Below are positions 30,702-38,926 of a stretch of 41,608 bases of DNA, piece after piece. Under the pieces are notes generated by a model. That model made no database searches. It was not told the DNA's origin and saw only the letters and a program-made list of their open reading frames with translations. Source of the stretch: HRBIN23 sp046294495 (lineage in GTDB: Bacteria > Chloroflexota > Dehalococcoidia > Lucifugimonadales > HRBIN23); the NCBI GenBank assembly GCA_046294495.1, contig JBKBKV010000011.1, positions 1 through 41,608 of the forward strand, given 5' to 3'. A program made the position numbers and the translations under genes. The stretch's first letter is position 1. Each line of letters opens with the position of its first letter.

Positions 30702-31271
30702 ATCGCTAGGGAGCACCGGGTCAACGAGCAAATCCGTGTCCGCGAGGTGCGGGTTATCAGCGAAACAGGCGAGCAGATGGGCATAATGCCCACTCGCCAA
30801 GCCCTGGAACTGGCACGAGAGCGGGGCCTGGACCTGGTAGAGGTAGCCCCACAAGCGGTTCCTCCGGTCTGTCGGTTGATGGATTATGGCAAGTTCCGCT
30901 ACCAGCAGGCTAAGCGGGAACGGGAGGCTCGCAAAGCCCAGAAAGAGATAGAAGTTAGCGAAATCCGCGTTCGCCCCCGTATTGCCGAGCACGACCTCCA
31001 GGCCAAAATAAGGCGTATTCGGGAGTTCTTGGAGGAAGGGGACAAGGTAAAACTCACTGTAATGTTCCGTGGCCGGGAACTGGGGCGCCCAGAGCAAGGC
31101 CTGGCTCTCCTCAAGAATATGGTAGAGCAGGTGAAAGACCTGGGCAGGATAGAGACGCCCCCCGCAATGGAGGGGCGCTTCCTTTCCCTGGTGCTGGCCC
31201 CGCTACAGAAACGGGAGGCGCGGCCACCCAAGGCCGCCCGGGAGATGGCACATGCCCAAGAAAGCACCTAG
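30702..31271 (+). CDS. infC: Translation initiation factor IF-3 (ATC start)
   Basis: A 189-residue IF-3, which keeps the subunits apart and proofreads the start codon. The N-terminal domain has RVNEQIRVREVRVISETG and VAPQAVPPVCRLMDYGKFRY; the C-terminal domain has EIRVRPRIAEHDLQAKIRRI and GDKVKLTVMFRGRE. The first conserved residues lie upstream of any ATG or GTG. An in-frame TAG ends at 30698, leaving only ATC at 30702, with GGAGG eight bases before it. infC is well known to use AUU or AUC starts for autoregulation. Its end overlaps rpmI by 20 bases. Confidence 0.96.
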   Translation: MAREHRVNEQIRVREVRVISETGEQMGIMPTRQALELARERGLDLVEVAPQAVPPVCRLMDYGKFRYQQAKREREARKAQKEIEVSEIRVRPRIAEHDLQAKIRRIREFLEEGDKVKLTVMFRGRELGRPEQGLALLKNMVEQVKDLGRIETPPAMEGRFLSLVLAPLQKREARPPKAAREMAHAQEST

Positions 31272-31473
31272 AATGAAACTCAAGACCCACCGAGCCGCCT
31301 ACAAGCGCTTCTGGATAACGGCGTCGGGGAAAGTGCTTCGTAGCAAGCAGATGGGCAACCACCTGCGACGCAACAAAGCACCCCGCACCAAGCGCACCTA
31401 CCACCAGAAACTCCCCGTGGCCCCGGTAGACACTCGCCGTATCCGTGCCCTACTCCCCTACAGTGCCCCCTAG
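31252..31473 (+). CDS. rpmI: 50S ribosomal protein L35
   Basis: A 73-residue basic protein starting MPKKAPRMKLKTHRAAYKRF and containing KQMGNHLRRNKAPRTKR, as L35 does. It binds 23S rRNA in the large subunit. Its ATG lies inside the end of infC, 20 bases before the infC stop, in the usual infC-rpmI-rplT order. The C-terminal 15 residues are slightly longer than in most L35 proteins. Confidence 0.95.
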   Translation: MPKKAPRMKLKTHRAAYKRFWITASGKVLRSKQMGNHLRRNKAPRTKRTYHQKLPVAPVDTRRIRALLPYSAP

Positions 31474-31508
31474 GGGGAACACCCATCCCGTCCTGAAGGA
31501 GCATACCT

Positions 31509-31889
31509 ATGAGCCGTGTCAAAAGGGGTGTTGTCAAACACCGCAGGCACAAGAAGGTCATGGAGCAGGTGAAAGGGCACTATTCGGCACGCAGGCGCCA
31601 CTACAAGCGTGCCCGTGAGTCCCTGATCCACGCTCTGGACTACGCCTACCAGCACCGGCGGGAGCGTAAAGAGGATTTCCGCAGCCTGTGGATCGTGCGT
31701 ATTGGGGCAGCCTCCCGTGCCCTGGGCCTGCCTTACAACCTCCTTATAAGCGGGTTGCGCAAAGCAGGGATACGCCTAAACCGCAAGGTGCTGGCCGACA
31801 TGGCTGTGCGAGACCCGAGAGCCTTCGCCCAAGTCGTCGCTCAGGCGCGTGCCGCCCTGGCTCCGGCCTCTACCGAAGCGCCTGGATAG
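31509..31889 (+). CDS. rplT: 50S ribosomal protein L20
   Basis: A 126-residue basic protein needed early in 50S assembly, and in many bacteria a repressor of its own operon. The long N-terminal helix has SRVKRGVVKHRRHKKVM and the globular part has LWIVRIGAASRALGLPYN and FISGLRKAGI-like LLISGLRKAGIRLNRKV. AAGGAG precedes the ATG. It is the last gene of the infC operon, and its final 20 bases overlap the 3' end of rph on the other strand. Confidence 0.97.
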   Translation: MSRVKRGVVKHRRHKKVMEQVKGHYSARRRHYKRARESLIHALDYAYQHRRERKEDFRSLWIVRIGAASRALGLPYNLLISGLRKAGIRLNRKVLADMAVRDPRAFAQVVAQARAALAPASTEAPG

Positions 31890-32595
31890 CCTGACCCTGA
31901 ATTGCAAGCAGGCGCTGGATCCCTTGCTCCCCCAGGGCCAGCAAGCGCTCCAAGGTAGAGCGTGAGAAGGGGGCGCCCTCTGTGGCGCTGTGCACCTCTA
32001 TCAGTTCCCCGCGCTCATTCATCACCAGGGTGCAATCCACCTGGGCGCGGAAGTCCTCCTCGTAGCAAAGGTCCAGGAGCAGGTCGCCGTCCACCAACCC
32101 CACACTCACTGCGGCCACCGCCGAACGGATAGGCAAAGTGTGGAGCACATCCCGTTTCAGCAGGTTCAAGAACGCCTGGTAGAGGGCCACATACCCCCCA
32201 GTAATGGCGGCGGTGCGTGTCCCCCCATCGGCCTGTAGCACATCGCAGTCCACAATAAAGGTGCGCTCTCCCAGAGCCTCCAGGTCTACACCTGCCCGCA
32301 AGGCACGCCCGATGAGGCGCTGAATCTCGGAGGTGCGCCCACGCTCACGGCCCTGCACATCCCGAGGTGTGCGGGTCAGGGTAGAGCGGGGGAGCATGGC
32401 ATATTCCGCCGTTACCCACCCCCGCCCCATGCCCGTCAGAAAGGAGGGCACCCGTTCCTCCACCGAAACGGCACACAGAAGGCGGGTATTGCCCATCTCT
32501 ATAAGGACCGAACCTTCAGCATACAGCAGGTAGCCAGGCACGATGCGCACAGGGCGCAGGTCATCGGGGGCACGCCCATCAATCCGCACAGCCAT
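31870..32595 (-). CDS. rph: Ribonuclease PH
   Basis: A 241-residue phosphorolytic exoribonuclease that trims the 3' ends of tRNA precursors. The start MAVRIDGRAPDDLRPVRI, RGWVTAEYAMLPRSTLTR with RTSEIQRLIGRALRA, the phosphate-site region DCDVLQADGGTRTAAITGG and VDGDLLLDLCYEED are all standard and intact. It is convergent with rplT, sharing 20 bases. The gene ends without a visible intrinsic terminator. Upstream, 67 bases separate it from the end of comEC, also on the minus strand. Confidence 0.97.
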   Translation of the reverse strand: MAVRIDGRAPDDLRPVRIVPGYLLYAEGSVLIEMGNTRLLCAVSVEERVPSFLTGMGRGWVTAEYAMLPRSTLTRTPRDVQGRERGRTSEIQRLIGRALRAGVDLEALGERTFIVDCDVLQADGGTRTAAITGGYVALYQAFLNLLKRDVLHTLPIRSAVAAVSVGLVDGDLLLDLCYEEDFRAQVDCTLVMNERGELIEVHSATEGAPFSRSTLERLLALGEQGIQRLLAIQGQAIQALR

Positions 32596-32662
32596 AAGGC
32601 GGTTACCCCTTCTCTCGGGAAAAATAAGGTGGCTTCTTTTATCCTATCCTGGAACCCGCCCT

Positions 32663-34912
32663 TTAGGGAACCCCTGGCTTCACCTGAACCCACACACGCC
32701 CCTGCTCCGCCGTTACCTTTAGCCAACCACCAGGGGGAACCTCCCACATCTCCCTTCCAGCCATCGCCACCAGGTATGCCCCTGACGGCCCACGACCCCG
32801 GTAGATGAGCATAGACGCCTCCTCTCCGCCCCCAGCCCACGGACTGCCCTTCAGACGCAAGACGACACGCCCCCAAAGGATGCGGAAGACAGGGGTGGGC
32901 GTTACCTCTTCCACTTCCAGCCCCAGGCCTCCTCGCAGGTCTGCCAAAACACCCTTCTGCAACGGCAGGGCACTGGACAAGCCATCACCCGAAGGCACCG
33001 CCACAACTCTGTCCACGGTGTAACGCCGAAACACCTCCAAGGCCGCTGGCACACCCCTGGGAGCACTTACCACAAGTAAGGAGACGCGTCTCTCCCAGAA
33101 AGGGAGGTGCGCCCCCAGGGCNNNNNNNNNNNNNNNNNNNNNNNNNNNNNNNNNNNNNNNNNNNNNNNNNNNNNNNNNNNNNNNNNNNNNNNNNNNNNNN
33201 NNNNNNNNNNNNNNNNNNNTGCGTAGCACAGGACGCGGGCCTGGCCCTGCTGTGGCCACCACCACCTGCCCACGGGGGCCATACAGCACCCATGACCCGT
33301 CCGGAAAGGCCTCCAGCACCAGGCGGTGAGAAGACACCTGCAAAGCGGCACTCCACATTAAGACTGCAACTACCCCCAATAGGGGGAAAGCACCCCATAA
33401 GGCCAGGGGACGCCCACCAGCCCATTGGGGTATGGCCTCTAGCAAAAAAGGCCAGCCCCGCAAAAGGGCCAGCACGGTGTAAAACCCCCACACCCACGGC
33501 CCAATGCCCTGCACCGAGAGGGAGGCCCAAGGAACCTGCGCCAGCCAGGCGCTAGGGAGGCGAAGGCCGGCCAAGACGACCCAGGTAGGCCAGGCGATGA
33601 GGCTCCCTAATGGCTCCCACGCTAGCCCCAAAAGCGCAGTTACCCCGCTCAACACCAGAGCAGGCAGGAGCAGGGGGAGAGAGAGGAGGGTAGACACTAC
33701 CCCCAGCACCGGGAGACGCTCAAAGGTCAGAGCAGCCAAAGGCACCGCCCCCAGGGAGGCGCCCAGAGAGAGGGCCACATTCCTCGCCAGAGCCGACAGC
33801 CAGGGCCTCCCCTTCTCCCAACGAGCGATAAGGCGGTGGAGTAGGGCCTGGAGAGGCATCCCCAGGGCAACCAGCCCCCCCATTCCGGCCACGCTCAATT
33901 GAAATGAGGCCTGCCCCAGGAGGCTGGGCGACAAACCGGCCATCACCCCTACTGTTACGGCGAGAGAGGCCAAAGGCGCATAGGGCCGCCCTACCGCCCG
34001 CGCCCCCAGCGCCACGCTCCCCATCATTGCTGCCCGCACCACAGGTGGCCCCAGGCCTGCCAATACGGCATATCCCCAAAGGCCTACCAGGGGCACTCCC
34101 AAGCCCCATGCCCCCCGCCCCACAAAGGCAAAGGTCAAGGCCTCCAGAATGCCTAAAACCAGGGCCACGTGCAGGCCAGATACCGCCAGCAAGTGGGCTG
34201 TCCCCGCCTGGCGGAAGGCATCCCATTCCTCAGGGAGCATGTCGCCACGGATACCCAGCAGAAGCGCCTGCCCCAGCCCTGCATCGGGCTGGTGGATGGC
34301 ACGGCGCAAAGCCAACGCCAGCCTCCAGCGCAAGCGGTCTGCCGCCGCCAGGAAGCCACCGCCACCCTGGAGCAGAGATGCCTCGGGGAAGCGGAGCACC
34401 CCCACCACACCCTGGTGAGACAGGGCACGGCCCACCCCCCCTTCAGGGAGAGGATGCACCCGCCCCGATAGGTAAAGGCGGTCGCCCCGCTGGACGGGAG
34501 GCCAGCGCTCCCCTCCCCCTTCGGGAGGTGCCCCCAGGTAGACCAGCACCTTGTGGCCCACCCGCAAGGGGCCAGAGGCTACCTCCGCTTTACCCGTAAA
34601 GCGCCACAAGCCCCCTATCTGCTCTGGGGGGCCAGCGGTTACCACAAGGCCAACCCCTTGCCCTGGGGGTGGAATGGAAGGGGCAGGAGCGGGTGTTGTG
34701 AAACTCGCCCGAAGGAGGCCCAGTCCTACAGCCCCCAGCACCAGGGCAGGGGCAAGGGGGCGACGAAGCAGGGCCAGCAAAGCCCCTAGGGGGAAGCCCC
34801 AAGCGGCCACCAGCAGGGCACCCGTCCACGGCACTGGGGCCGCCTGCCCCCATATCAGCCCCGCTGTCCACCCCACTGCTACCCACGCCGCAACCCATGC
34901 CCCGAGCCCCAT
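32663..34912 (-). CDS. comEC: Competence protein ComEC, with degenerate hydrolase domain and an assembly gap
   Basis: About 720 residues once the N-run is discounted. The N-terminal DUF4131-type region is followed by the polytopic competence domain with LLLGIRGDMLPEEW and FRQAGTAHLLAVSGLHVAL, the channel that carries transforming single-stranded DNA across the inner membrane. The C-terminal beta-lactamase-like domain, expected to start with a THxxxDH motif, reads LLVVSAPRGVPAAL at that place, so the metal ligands are missing. It starts three bases after the comEA stop. The 98-N gap sits at the start of the C-terminal domain, where relatives have almost no extra residues. Confidence 0.93.
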   Translation of the reverse strand: MGLGAWVAAWVAVGWTAGLIWGQAAPVPWTGALLVAAWGFPLGALLALLRRPLAPALVLGAVGLGLLRASFTTPAPAPSIPPPGQGVGLVVTAGPPEQIGGLWRFTGKAEVASGPLRVGHKVLVYLGAPPEGGGERWPPVQRGDRLYLSGRVHPLPEGGVGRALSHQGVVGVLRFPEASLLQGGGGFLAAADRLRWRLALALRRAIHQPDAGLGQALLLGIRGDMLPEEWDAFRQAGTAHLLAVSGLHVALVLGILEALTFAFVGRGAWGLGVPLVGLWGYAVLAGLGPPVVRAAMMGSVALGARAVGRPYAPLASLAVTVGVMAGLSPSLLGQASFQLSVAGMGGLVALGMPLQALLHRLIARWEKGRPWLSALARNVALSLGASLGAVPLAALTFERLPVLGVVSTLLSLPLLLPALVLSGVTALLGLAWEPLGSLIAWPTWVVLAGLRLPSAWLAQVPWASLSVQGIGPWVWGFYTVLALLRGWPFLLEAIPQWAGGRPLALWGAFPLLGVVAVLMWSAALQVSSHRLVLEAFPDGSWVLYGPRGQVVVATAGPGPRPVLRXXXXXXXXXXXXXXXXXXXXXXXXXXXXXXXXXALGAHLPFWERRVSLLVVSAPRGVPAALEVFRRYTVDRVVAVPSGDGLSSALPLQKGVLADLRGGLGLEVEEVTPTPVFRILWGRVVLRLKGSPWAGGGEEASMLIYRGRGPSGAYLVAMAGREMWEVPPGGWLKVTAEQGRVWVQVKPGVP
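33122..33219. other. Assembly gap (98 N) inside comEC
   Basis: The flanks PGPRPVLR and ALGAHLPFWERR would join almost directly in homologues, so little or nothing is really missing. Confidence 0.98.
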
Positions 34913-34915
34913 CCC

Positions 34916-35491
34916 TCACCTCACTGTAACCAGGGGACGCAAACGCTCCAGCGTCTTTGGGCCAATGCCCTGCACCTTCAGGAGGTCATCAACCTGGGTA
35001 AAGGGGCCATAGCGAGTGCGGAACTCCACTATGCGCTGGGCCAGCACAGACCCGATGCCCGGCAGCGCCTCCAAAGCCTGGGCGTCTGCTGTGTTCAGGT
35101 CAAGTAAGGTGCTGTCCTTTGCAGAGATGGTTACTTCTTGGGCTTGGCCTCCCCGTCCTGCCAAGGGGACCGTTACCTTTTCCCCGTCAGACAAGGGTCT
35201 GGCCAGGTTCAGTTGCTCCAGGTCCGCGCCCTCCAACGCCCCGCCGGCAGCGGCCAGGGCATCCCCCAGGCGCGCACCCTGGGGTAGAATGTAGCGCCCG
35301 GGTTTGGCTACAGCCCCCACTATATGCACCTGCACAACGGATTGGGGGGTAGGTGTAGGCAGTAGCACCTCCACCCCTTCGGGACGAGCCGAGCGCACTA
35401 CCAAAGTCACCGCCCCAGCCACCGCCAGGAGGAAAAGCCCCAAGAGCACTACCTGGGCAAGGCTTTCCCATCCATGCTGATCCCTCGCCAT
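34916..35491 (-). CDS. comEA: Competence DNA receptor ComEA
   Basis: A 191-residue protein. A membrane anchor spans residues about 13-32. An SLBB domain follows (VVQVHIVGAVAKPGRYILPQ), and the C-terminal helix-hairpin-helix pair has DLNTADAQALEALPGIGSVL and VQGIGPKTLERLRP, which binds double-stranded DNA outside the membrane. This is the full ComEA plan. It sits 15 bp after comF and three bases before comEC. Confidence 0.95.
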   Translation of the reverse strand: MARDQHGWESLAQVVLLGLFLLAVAGAVTLVVRSARPEGVEVLLPTPTPQSVVQVHIVGAVAKPGRYILPQGARLGDALAAAGGALEGADLEQLNLARPLSDGEKVTVPLAGRGGQAQEVTISAKDSTLLDLNTADAQALEALPGIGSVLAQRIVEFRTRYGPFTQVDDLLKVQGIGPKTLERLRPLVTVR

Positions 35492-35506
35492 GCCCGCCTC
35501 CTCGCA

Positions 35507-36226
35507 TTAGACTGGTTCCCGAGCCAAGGTAAGGCCCCAAACGCCTCCCGCCCCTGCCCCCTTCAGCGCTACTGCACAGGCATCCAGTGTAGCCCCACTT
35601 GTGCATACATCGTCCACCAGCAACACGGCCACACCCCCCATCTCCTCCTCGGAACATGCGAAAGCACCCCTGACCTCCTCCTGGCGAAGCCTAGCCGATG
35701 GCAGGGTAGCCGAGGGGGTGCCGGCGCGGCGCCGAACAAGCAGGTTCTCCTCCAGAGGGAGCCCCAGACCCTGGGCTACACATCGGGCGAGGAGCGCGGC
35801 CTGGTTATACCCCCGTTCCTTCAGGCGAAGGGGATGAAGCGGCACCGGCACCACAACCTGGGGGAGGCAGGCCATGCCTAGAGCCGTTGGCACCAGCATG
35901 GCCCCTAGCACAGGCCCCAAGCCCCAGACCCCCCGATATTTGAGGGCGTGCACTGCGCGCCGTATAGGCCCGTCCAGGAGGAAAACAGAGCGGACACCAT
36001 CCAGCGCCTGGAGATATGTGCACTTGCCGCACCATCGCAGGGAGGGGTTCCGCAGAGGCGCAGCACACCGCTGACAAAAGGGGGCTTCCAAGCGTGAGCT
36101 GGCCTCCAGACACCGCGTGCAGAGCAGTGCTCCCCCACGCCCACACCCGACACAGTGCTGGGGTGCCACCAGGTCGGCAGCCGCTCTCCACAACGCGGCG
36201 AGAGGCACGCGCCCCCTTTTCCCCAC
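35507..36226 (-). CDS. comF: Competence protein ComF (phosphoribosyltransferase fold)
   Basis: A 239-residue protein. Two zinc knuckles lie in the first 80 residues (HCVGCG with CTRC, and CQRCAAPL with CGKC). The phosphoribosyltransferase region has LKYRGVWGLG, VPVPLHPLRLKERGYNQA and the PRPP loop VLLVDDVCTSGATL. ComF acts in DNA uptake, probably linking to PriA and single-strand handling. The first GTG (36226) has no ribosome site; a GTG at 36208 has AGGGGG just before it and is equally likely. First gene of comF-comEA-comEC. Confidence 0.93.
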   Translation of the reverse strand: MGKRGRVPLAALWRAAADLVAPQHCVGCGRGGALLCTRCLEASSRLEAPFCQRCAAPLRNPSLRWCGKCTYLQALDGVRSVFLLDGPIRRAVHALKYRGVWGLGPVLGAMLVPTALGMACLPQVVVPVPLHPLRLKERGYNQAALLARCVAQGLGLPLEENLLVRRRAGTPSATLPSARLRQEEVRGAFACSEEEMGGVAVLLVDDVCTSGATLDACAVALKGAGAGGVWGLTLAREPV

Positions 36227-36250
36227 AGGTTTATGTAAATAACAAGTTTT

Positions 36251-36279
36251 ATACTATTACTAGGTCGAGGCGTTGTCAA
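36251..36279 (-). promoter_or_regulatory. Near-consensus promoter of the comF-comEA-comEC operon
   Basis: On the minus strand TTGACA (36279-36274), exactly 17 bp, then TAGTAT (36256-36251), six of six and four of six matches. Transcription would begin about 18 bases before the comF GTG. It reads away from the transposase remnant. A constitutive-looking promoter is notable for competence genes, which are usually induced. Confidence 0.7.
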
Positions 36280-36302
36280 ACACCTGGGAACCGTCGCCGT
36301 AG

Positions 36303-36608
36303 ATGACAACTCGCTCGCCCTCCGCAATCCAGAGGAGCCATCGCTCCGGCGACGAGGAGTTTTATCTACCCTTCCTGCCCCTGATGAGGGACACCCAGGA
36401 CCTGCTGATTGGGGCGGCGGGGTGGCTCTACTTCTACAACCCGGTAAGCCCCCGCTACGGAGAAGGGATGGGAGGCAAAGCCCCCCTGCCCGAGGGGTTT
36501 GCCCTCTTTACCATTAGATGGATAGGGGGCATAGGAGCAGCAGGGGTTAGGGTGGCTCGGTGGGGCAACTACGCCCCACGGGACACCTCCCCGCGCTCAA
36601 TGGTATAG
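36303..36608 (+). pseudogene. Transposase/integrase-core remnant
   Basis: About 100 codons, of which 36327-36500 resemble the end of a DDE integrase-core transposase: QRSHRSGDEEFYLPFL, then FYNPVSPRYGEGMGGKAP, as in the ERSHR...DEEFY and FYNxxRPHxGxxGKTP signatures. The catalytic Asp residues and everything before them are absent, and the tail runs into the 3' end of livF on the other strand. No inverted repeats or second gene are visible. It is a scrap of an insertion sequence of the IS481/IS3-like type between comF and livF. Confidence 0.6.
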
Positions 36609-37222
36609 ATCTCCTCGGTGAAGAGGCGTATGCGGTTCACATCGGATTCGGCCACTAGGATGGAAAGGGCTGGCTCCCTTTCCCGGAAATTACGGATTAC
36701 CTCGGCCAGTCGGGAAGATAGGGCAGGAGATACCCCTTCCAGGGGTTCATCCAGAAGGAGGAGTTTGCGGGCGGAGAGGAGGCTCCGGGCTAGGGCCACC
36801 AGTTTCTGCTGGCCCCCACTAAGTTGGGCGGCGCGGCGCTGGGCCAAGGCCTTCACCTCTGGGAGGAGGGAGTAAATGACCTCCAGCCTCTGCTGTCCCT
36901 CTTGCTGTCCCTGGGCCCAGGCGGGGAGGAGGATGTTATCCTGGACGCTCAGGGGGCCGATAAGACGCCGGTCCTCGGGCATGTAACCGATCCCCAGGCG
37001 TCCACGGGAGAAAGGGGGTAGACGCAGGAGGTCTTGGCTGTCCAGGAAGATGCCGCCGGCGGCCACGGGAACCAGCCCCATAATGCTCTTGAGGGTGGTA
37101 GTCTTCCCGGCGCCGTTGCGCCCCACCAGGCCCACGGTGGCCCCCTGAGGCACCTCCAAGGACAGGGAGCGAAGGATAGTGATCTCACCGATACGCACCG
37201 TTAGGTCCTGAACCTTCAGCAC
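36569..37222 (-). CDS. livF: Branched-chain amino acid ABC transporter ATPase LivF
   Basis: A 217-residue ATPase. Walker A is GLVGRNGAGKTTTLK, the signature is LSGGQQKLVALARSL, and Walker B is KLLLLDEPLEGVSP. Residues GYMPEDRRLIGPLSVQDNIL are typical of the LivF branch. It powers uptake of leucine, isoleucine, valine or related compounds together with LivG. It begins one base after the livG stop and is the last gene of the transporter run. Its end is overlapped by the transposase scrap. Confidence 0.95.
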   Translation of the reverse strand: MLKVQDLTVRIGEITILRSLSLEVPQGATVGLVGRNGAGKTTTLKSIMGLVPVAAGGIFLDSQDLLRLPPFSRGRLGIGYMPEDRRLIGPLSVQDNILLPAWAQGQQEGQQRLEVIYSLLPEVKALAQRRAAQLSGGQQKLVALARSLLSARKLLLLDEPLEGVSPALSSRLAEVIRNFREREPALSILVAESDVNRIRLFTEEIYTIERGEVSRGA

Positions 37223-37223
37223 C

Positions 37224-37970
37224 TCACTCCCTCCCCAGGAGGGTCCTGCGGATAGATGGGTCCAAGAGGAAGGCCTCAGGACGGCCGTCGCTTATAACCT
37301 TCCCCTCGTGGAAGACCAAGACCCGCTGGGCATACCTCTGGACCACATCCATATCGTGCTCCACGAAGATGGTCGTTACTTTGCTCCTCATCAGCACCGG
37401 CACCAGGGTGTCCATGATGGCGAACTTGTCTTTGACGCTGACGCCGCTGGTGGGCTCGTCCATAAAGAGAAGGTGGGGCTGGCGGGCGAAGGAGAGGGCC
37501 ACATCTAGGAGTTTGCGGGAACCCTCGGAGAGTTGGCTGGCCCAGTGATGAGCATACTTCTCCAGACCGAACTGCGCCAGAAGGCGCAGGGCTTCCTCGA
37601 CACGCTCTTTATTGTGGAGAGGGGCCCAGAAGGTGGCTCCCTTCCCCTGCCTAATGGCCAGGGCCAAGAGGACATTCTCCAAGACGGTAAGGCTCAGGTA
37701 GAGTTGGGGTATCTGGAAAGAGCGGGCCACCCCAAGGTCGGCCACGGCCCGAGGCGATAGACCAGTAATGTCCTGCCCATTATAGCGAACTCGGCCCCGC
37801 TCCGGCTTCAAGTAGCCAGTAACCACGTTGAGGAAGGTGGTCTTCCCTGAGCCGTTGGGGCCCACGATCCCCACTACTTCCCCCTCCTCCACAGTAATGG
37901 TTACATCCTCGACCGCCCGGACCATCCCGAAAGACTTGGTCAGGTTCACCGTTTCCAGGATTGGGCCCAT
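37224..37970 (-). CDS. livG: Branched-chain amino acid ABC transporter ATPase LivG
   Basis: A 248-residue ATPase. Walker A is IVGPNGSGKTTFLN, followed by the LivG-specific insert VARSFQIPQLYLSLTVLENV. The signature motif reads LSEGSRKLLDVAL rather than LSGGQ, a form common in this transporter subfamily, and Walker B is LLFMDEPTSGVSVKDKF. ATG at 37970 is preferred because GGAGGT lies seven bases upstream; a GTG at 37979 is in frame. The start lies within the end of livM by 25 bases. Confidence 0.94.
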   Translation of the reverse strand: MGPILETVNLTKSFGMVRAVEDVTITVEEGEVVGIVGPNGSGKTTFLNVVTGYLKPERGRVRYNGQDITGLSPRAVADLGVARSFQIPQLYLSLTVLENVLLALAIRQGKGATFWAPLHNKERVEEALRLLAQFGLEKYAHHWASQLSEGSRKLLDVALSFARQPHLLFMDEPTSGVSVKDKFAIMDTLVPVLMRSKVTTIFVEHDMDVVQRYAQRVLVFHEGKVISDGRPEAFLLDPSIRRTLLGRE

Positions 37971-38923
37971 CGACTCCACCTCCAGACCAAAGGACGGGTC
38001 AGGCTCCAGAGGCCGCCGGGCAGGAAGAAGATGATGACTAGCAGGACGATGCCCAGGGTCATCTGCCAGGTATAAGGGGACAACTTGAAGGCGTAGTTGC
38101 GCACAAACTCAAAGGCGATGGAACCGACGGCGGGTGCCAGGATGCTGCCAGTGCCCCCCAGGAGGGCCACAAAGACGAACTCCCCAGATTGTGTCCAATA
38201 GGAGAACTCCGGGACGATGTGCCCCACGGCGAAGCCGGCCAGGATCCCTCCCACGCTGGCCAGAGCCCCCGCCAGGATATAGGACAAGAAGATGGCCCGC
38301 CAAACGGAGGCCCCCATGTATTCCACCCGCACCTCGTTGTCTCGTAGCGCCCGGAGGGTGTAACCCAGGGGAGAGGAGATAAAGCGATAGGCCCCATAGG
38401 CCAGGAGAGAGGACACGCCCAAGGTGAAGTAGTAGAAGACGAGCCGGAACTGGCCCGGTGGCAAGGCCACACCTGCCAGGGTAGGTGTGGGTAGGCGCAT
38501 TCCATCGGTCCCCCCCGTTATCCAGTAGAACTTAAGGAGGAGGGCGTAGAGCACCATGGAGAAAGCCAGGTTGAGGAGGGCGAAATACACATCCCGGTAG
38601 CGGGCCAGGAGAAGGCCCAGCAGGGCGCTGACCACCACCCCGGCCACCAAGCCAATGGCCACCAGAGCCACCCCTTCGTGTAACCCAAGGTGTTTCACCG
38701 CAAAGCCGGCAGCGTAGGCACCCACCGCGTAGTAGAGGGCGTGTCCGAAGGTAAGCAGTCCCCCCTGCAAAAGGAGCACAATCCCCAGCACGGCCAGGGC
38801 CTTGGCCCAGGCCACCGTCAGAAGAAAGACGATCCACTTCGGCAAGTAGAGCGGCACCACTAGGAAGAGCAAGGCTCCCCCCACCGTCAGGAGGAGGGGC
38901 AAGCGTGAGATGAAAGCCCACAT
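37946..38923 (-). CDS. livM: Branched-chain amino acid ABC transporter permease LivM
   Basis: A 325-residue permease with about nine membrane segments. The cytoplasmic coupling loop is YTLRALRDNEVRVEYMGASV, preceding the family GxxxxxxxxAF-like SYILAGALASVGGILAGF. The C-terminus has LGGTGSILAPAVGSIAFE, typical of LivM. It begins three bases after livH and overlaps livG. With LivH it forms the membrane channel for the amino acid delivered by LivK. Confidence 0.94.
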   Translation of the reverse strand: MWAFISRLPLLLTVGGALLFLVVPLYLPKWIVFLLTVAWAKALAVLGIVLLLQGGLLTFGHALYYAVGAYAAGFAVKHLGLHEGVALVAIGLVAGVVVSALLGLLLARYRDVYFALLNLAFSMVLYALLLKFYWITGGTDGMRLPTPTLAGVALPPGQFRLVFYYFTLGVSSLLAYGAYRFISSPLGYTLRALRDNEVRVEYMGASVWRAIFLSYILAGALASVGGILAGFAVGHIVPEFSYWTQSGEFVFVALLGGTGSILAPAVGSIAFEFVRNYAFKLSPYTWQMTLGIVLLVIIFFLPGGLWSLTRPLVWRWSRWAQSWKR

Positions 38924-38926
38924 CGG

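Noticed and set aside
36274..36308. TGTCA...TGACA as insertion-sequence terminal repeats
   Set aside because: Only five bases match, and one copy is part of the comF -35 element.
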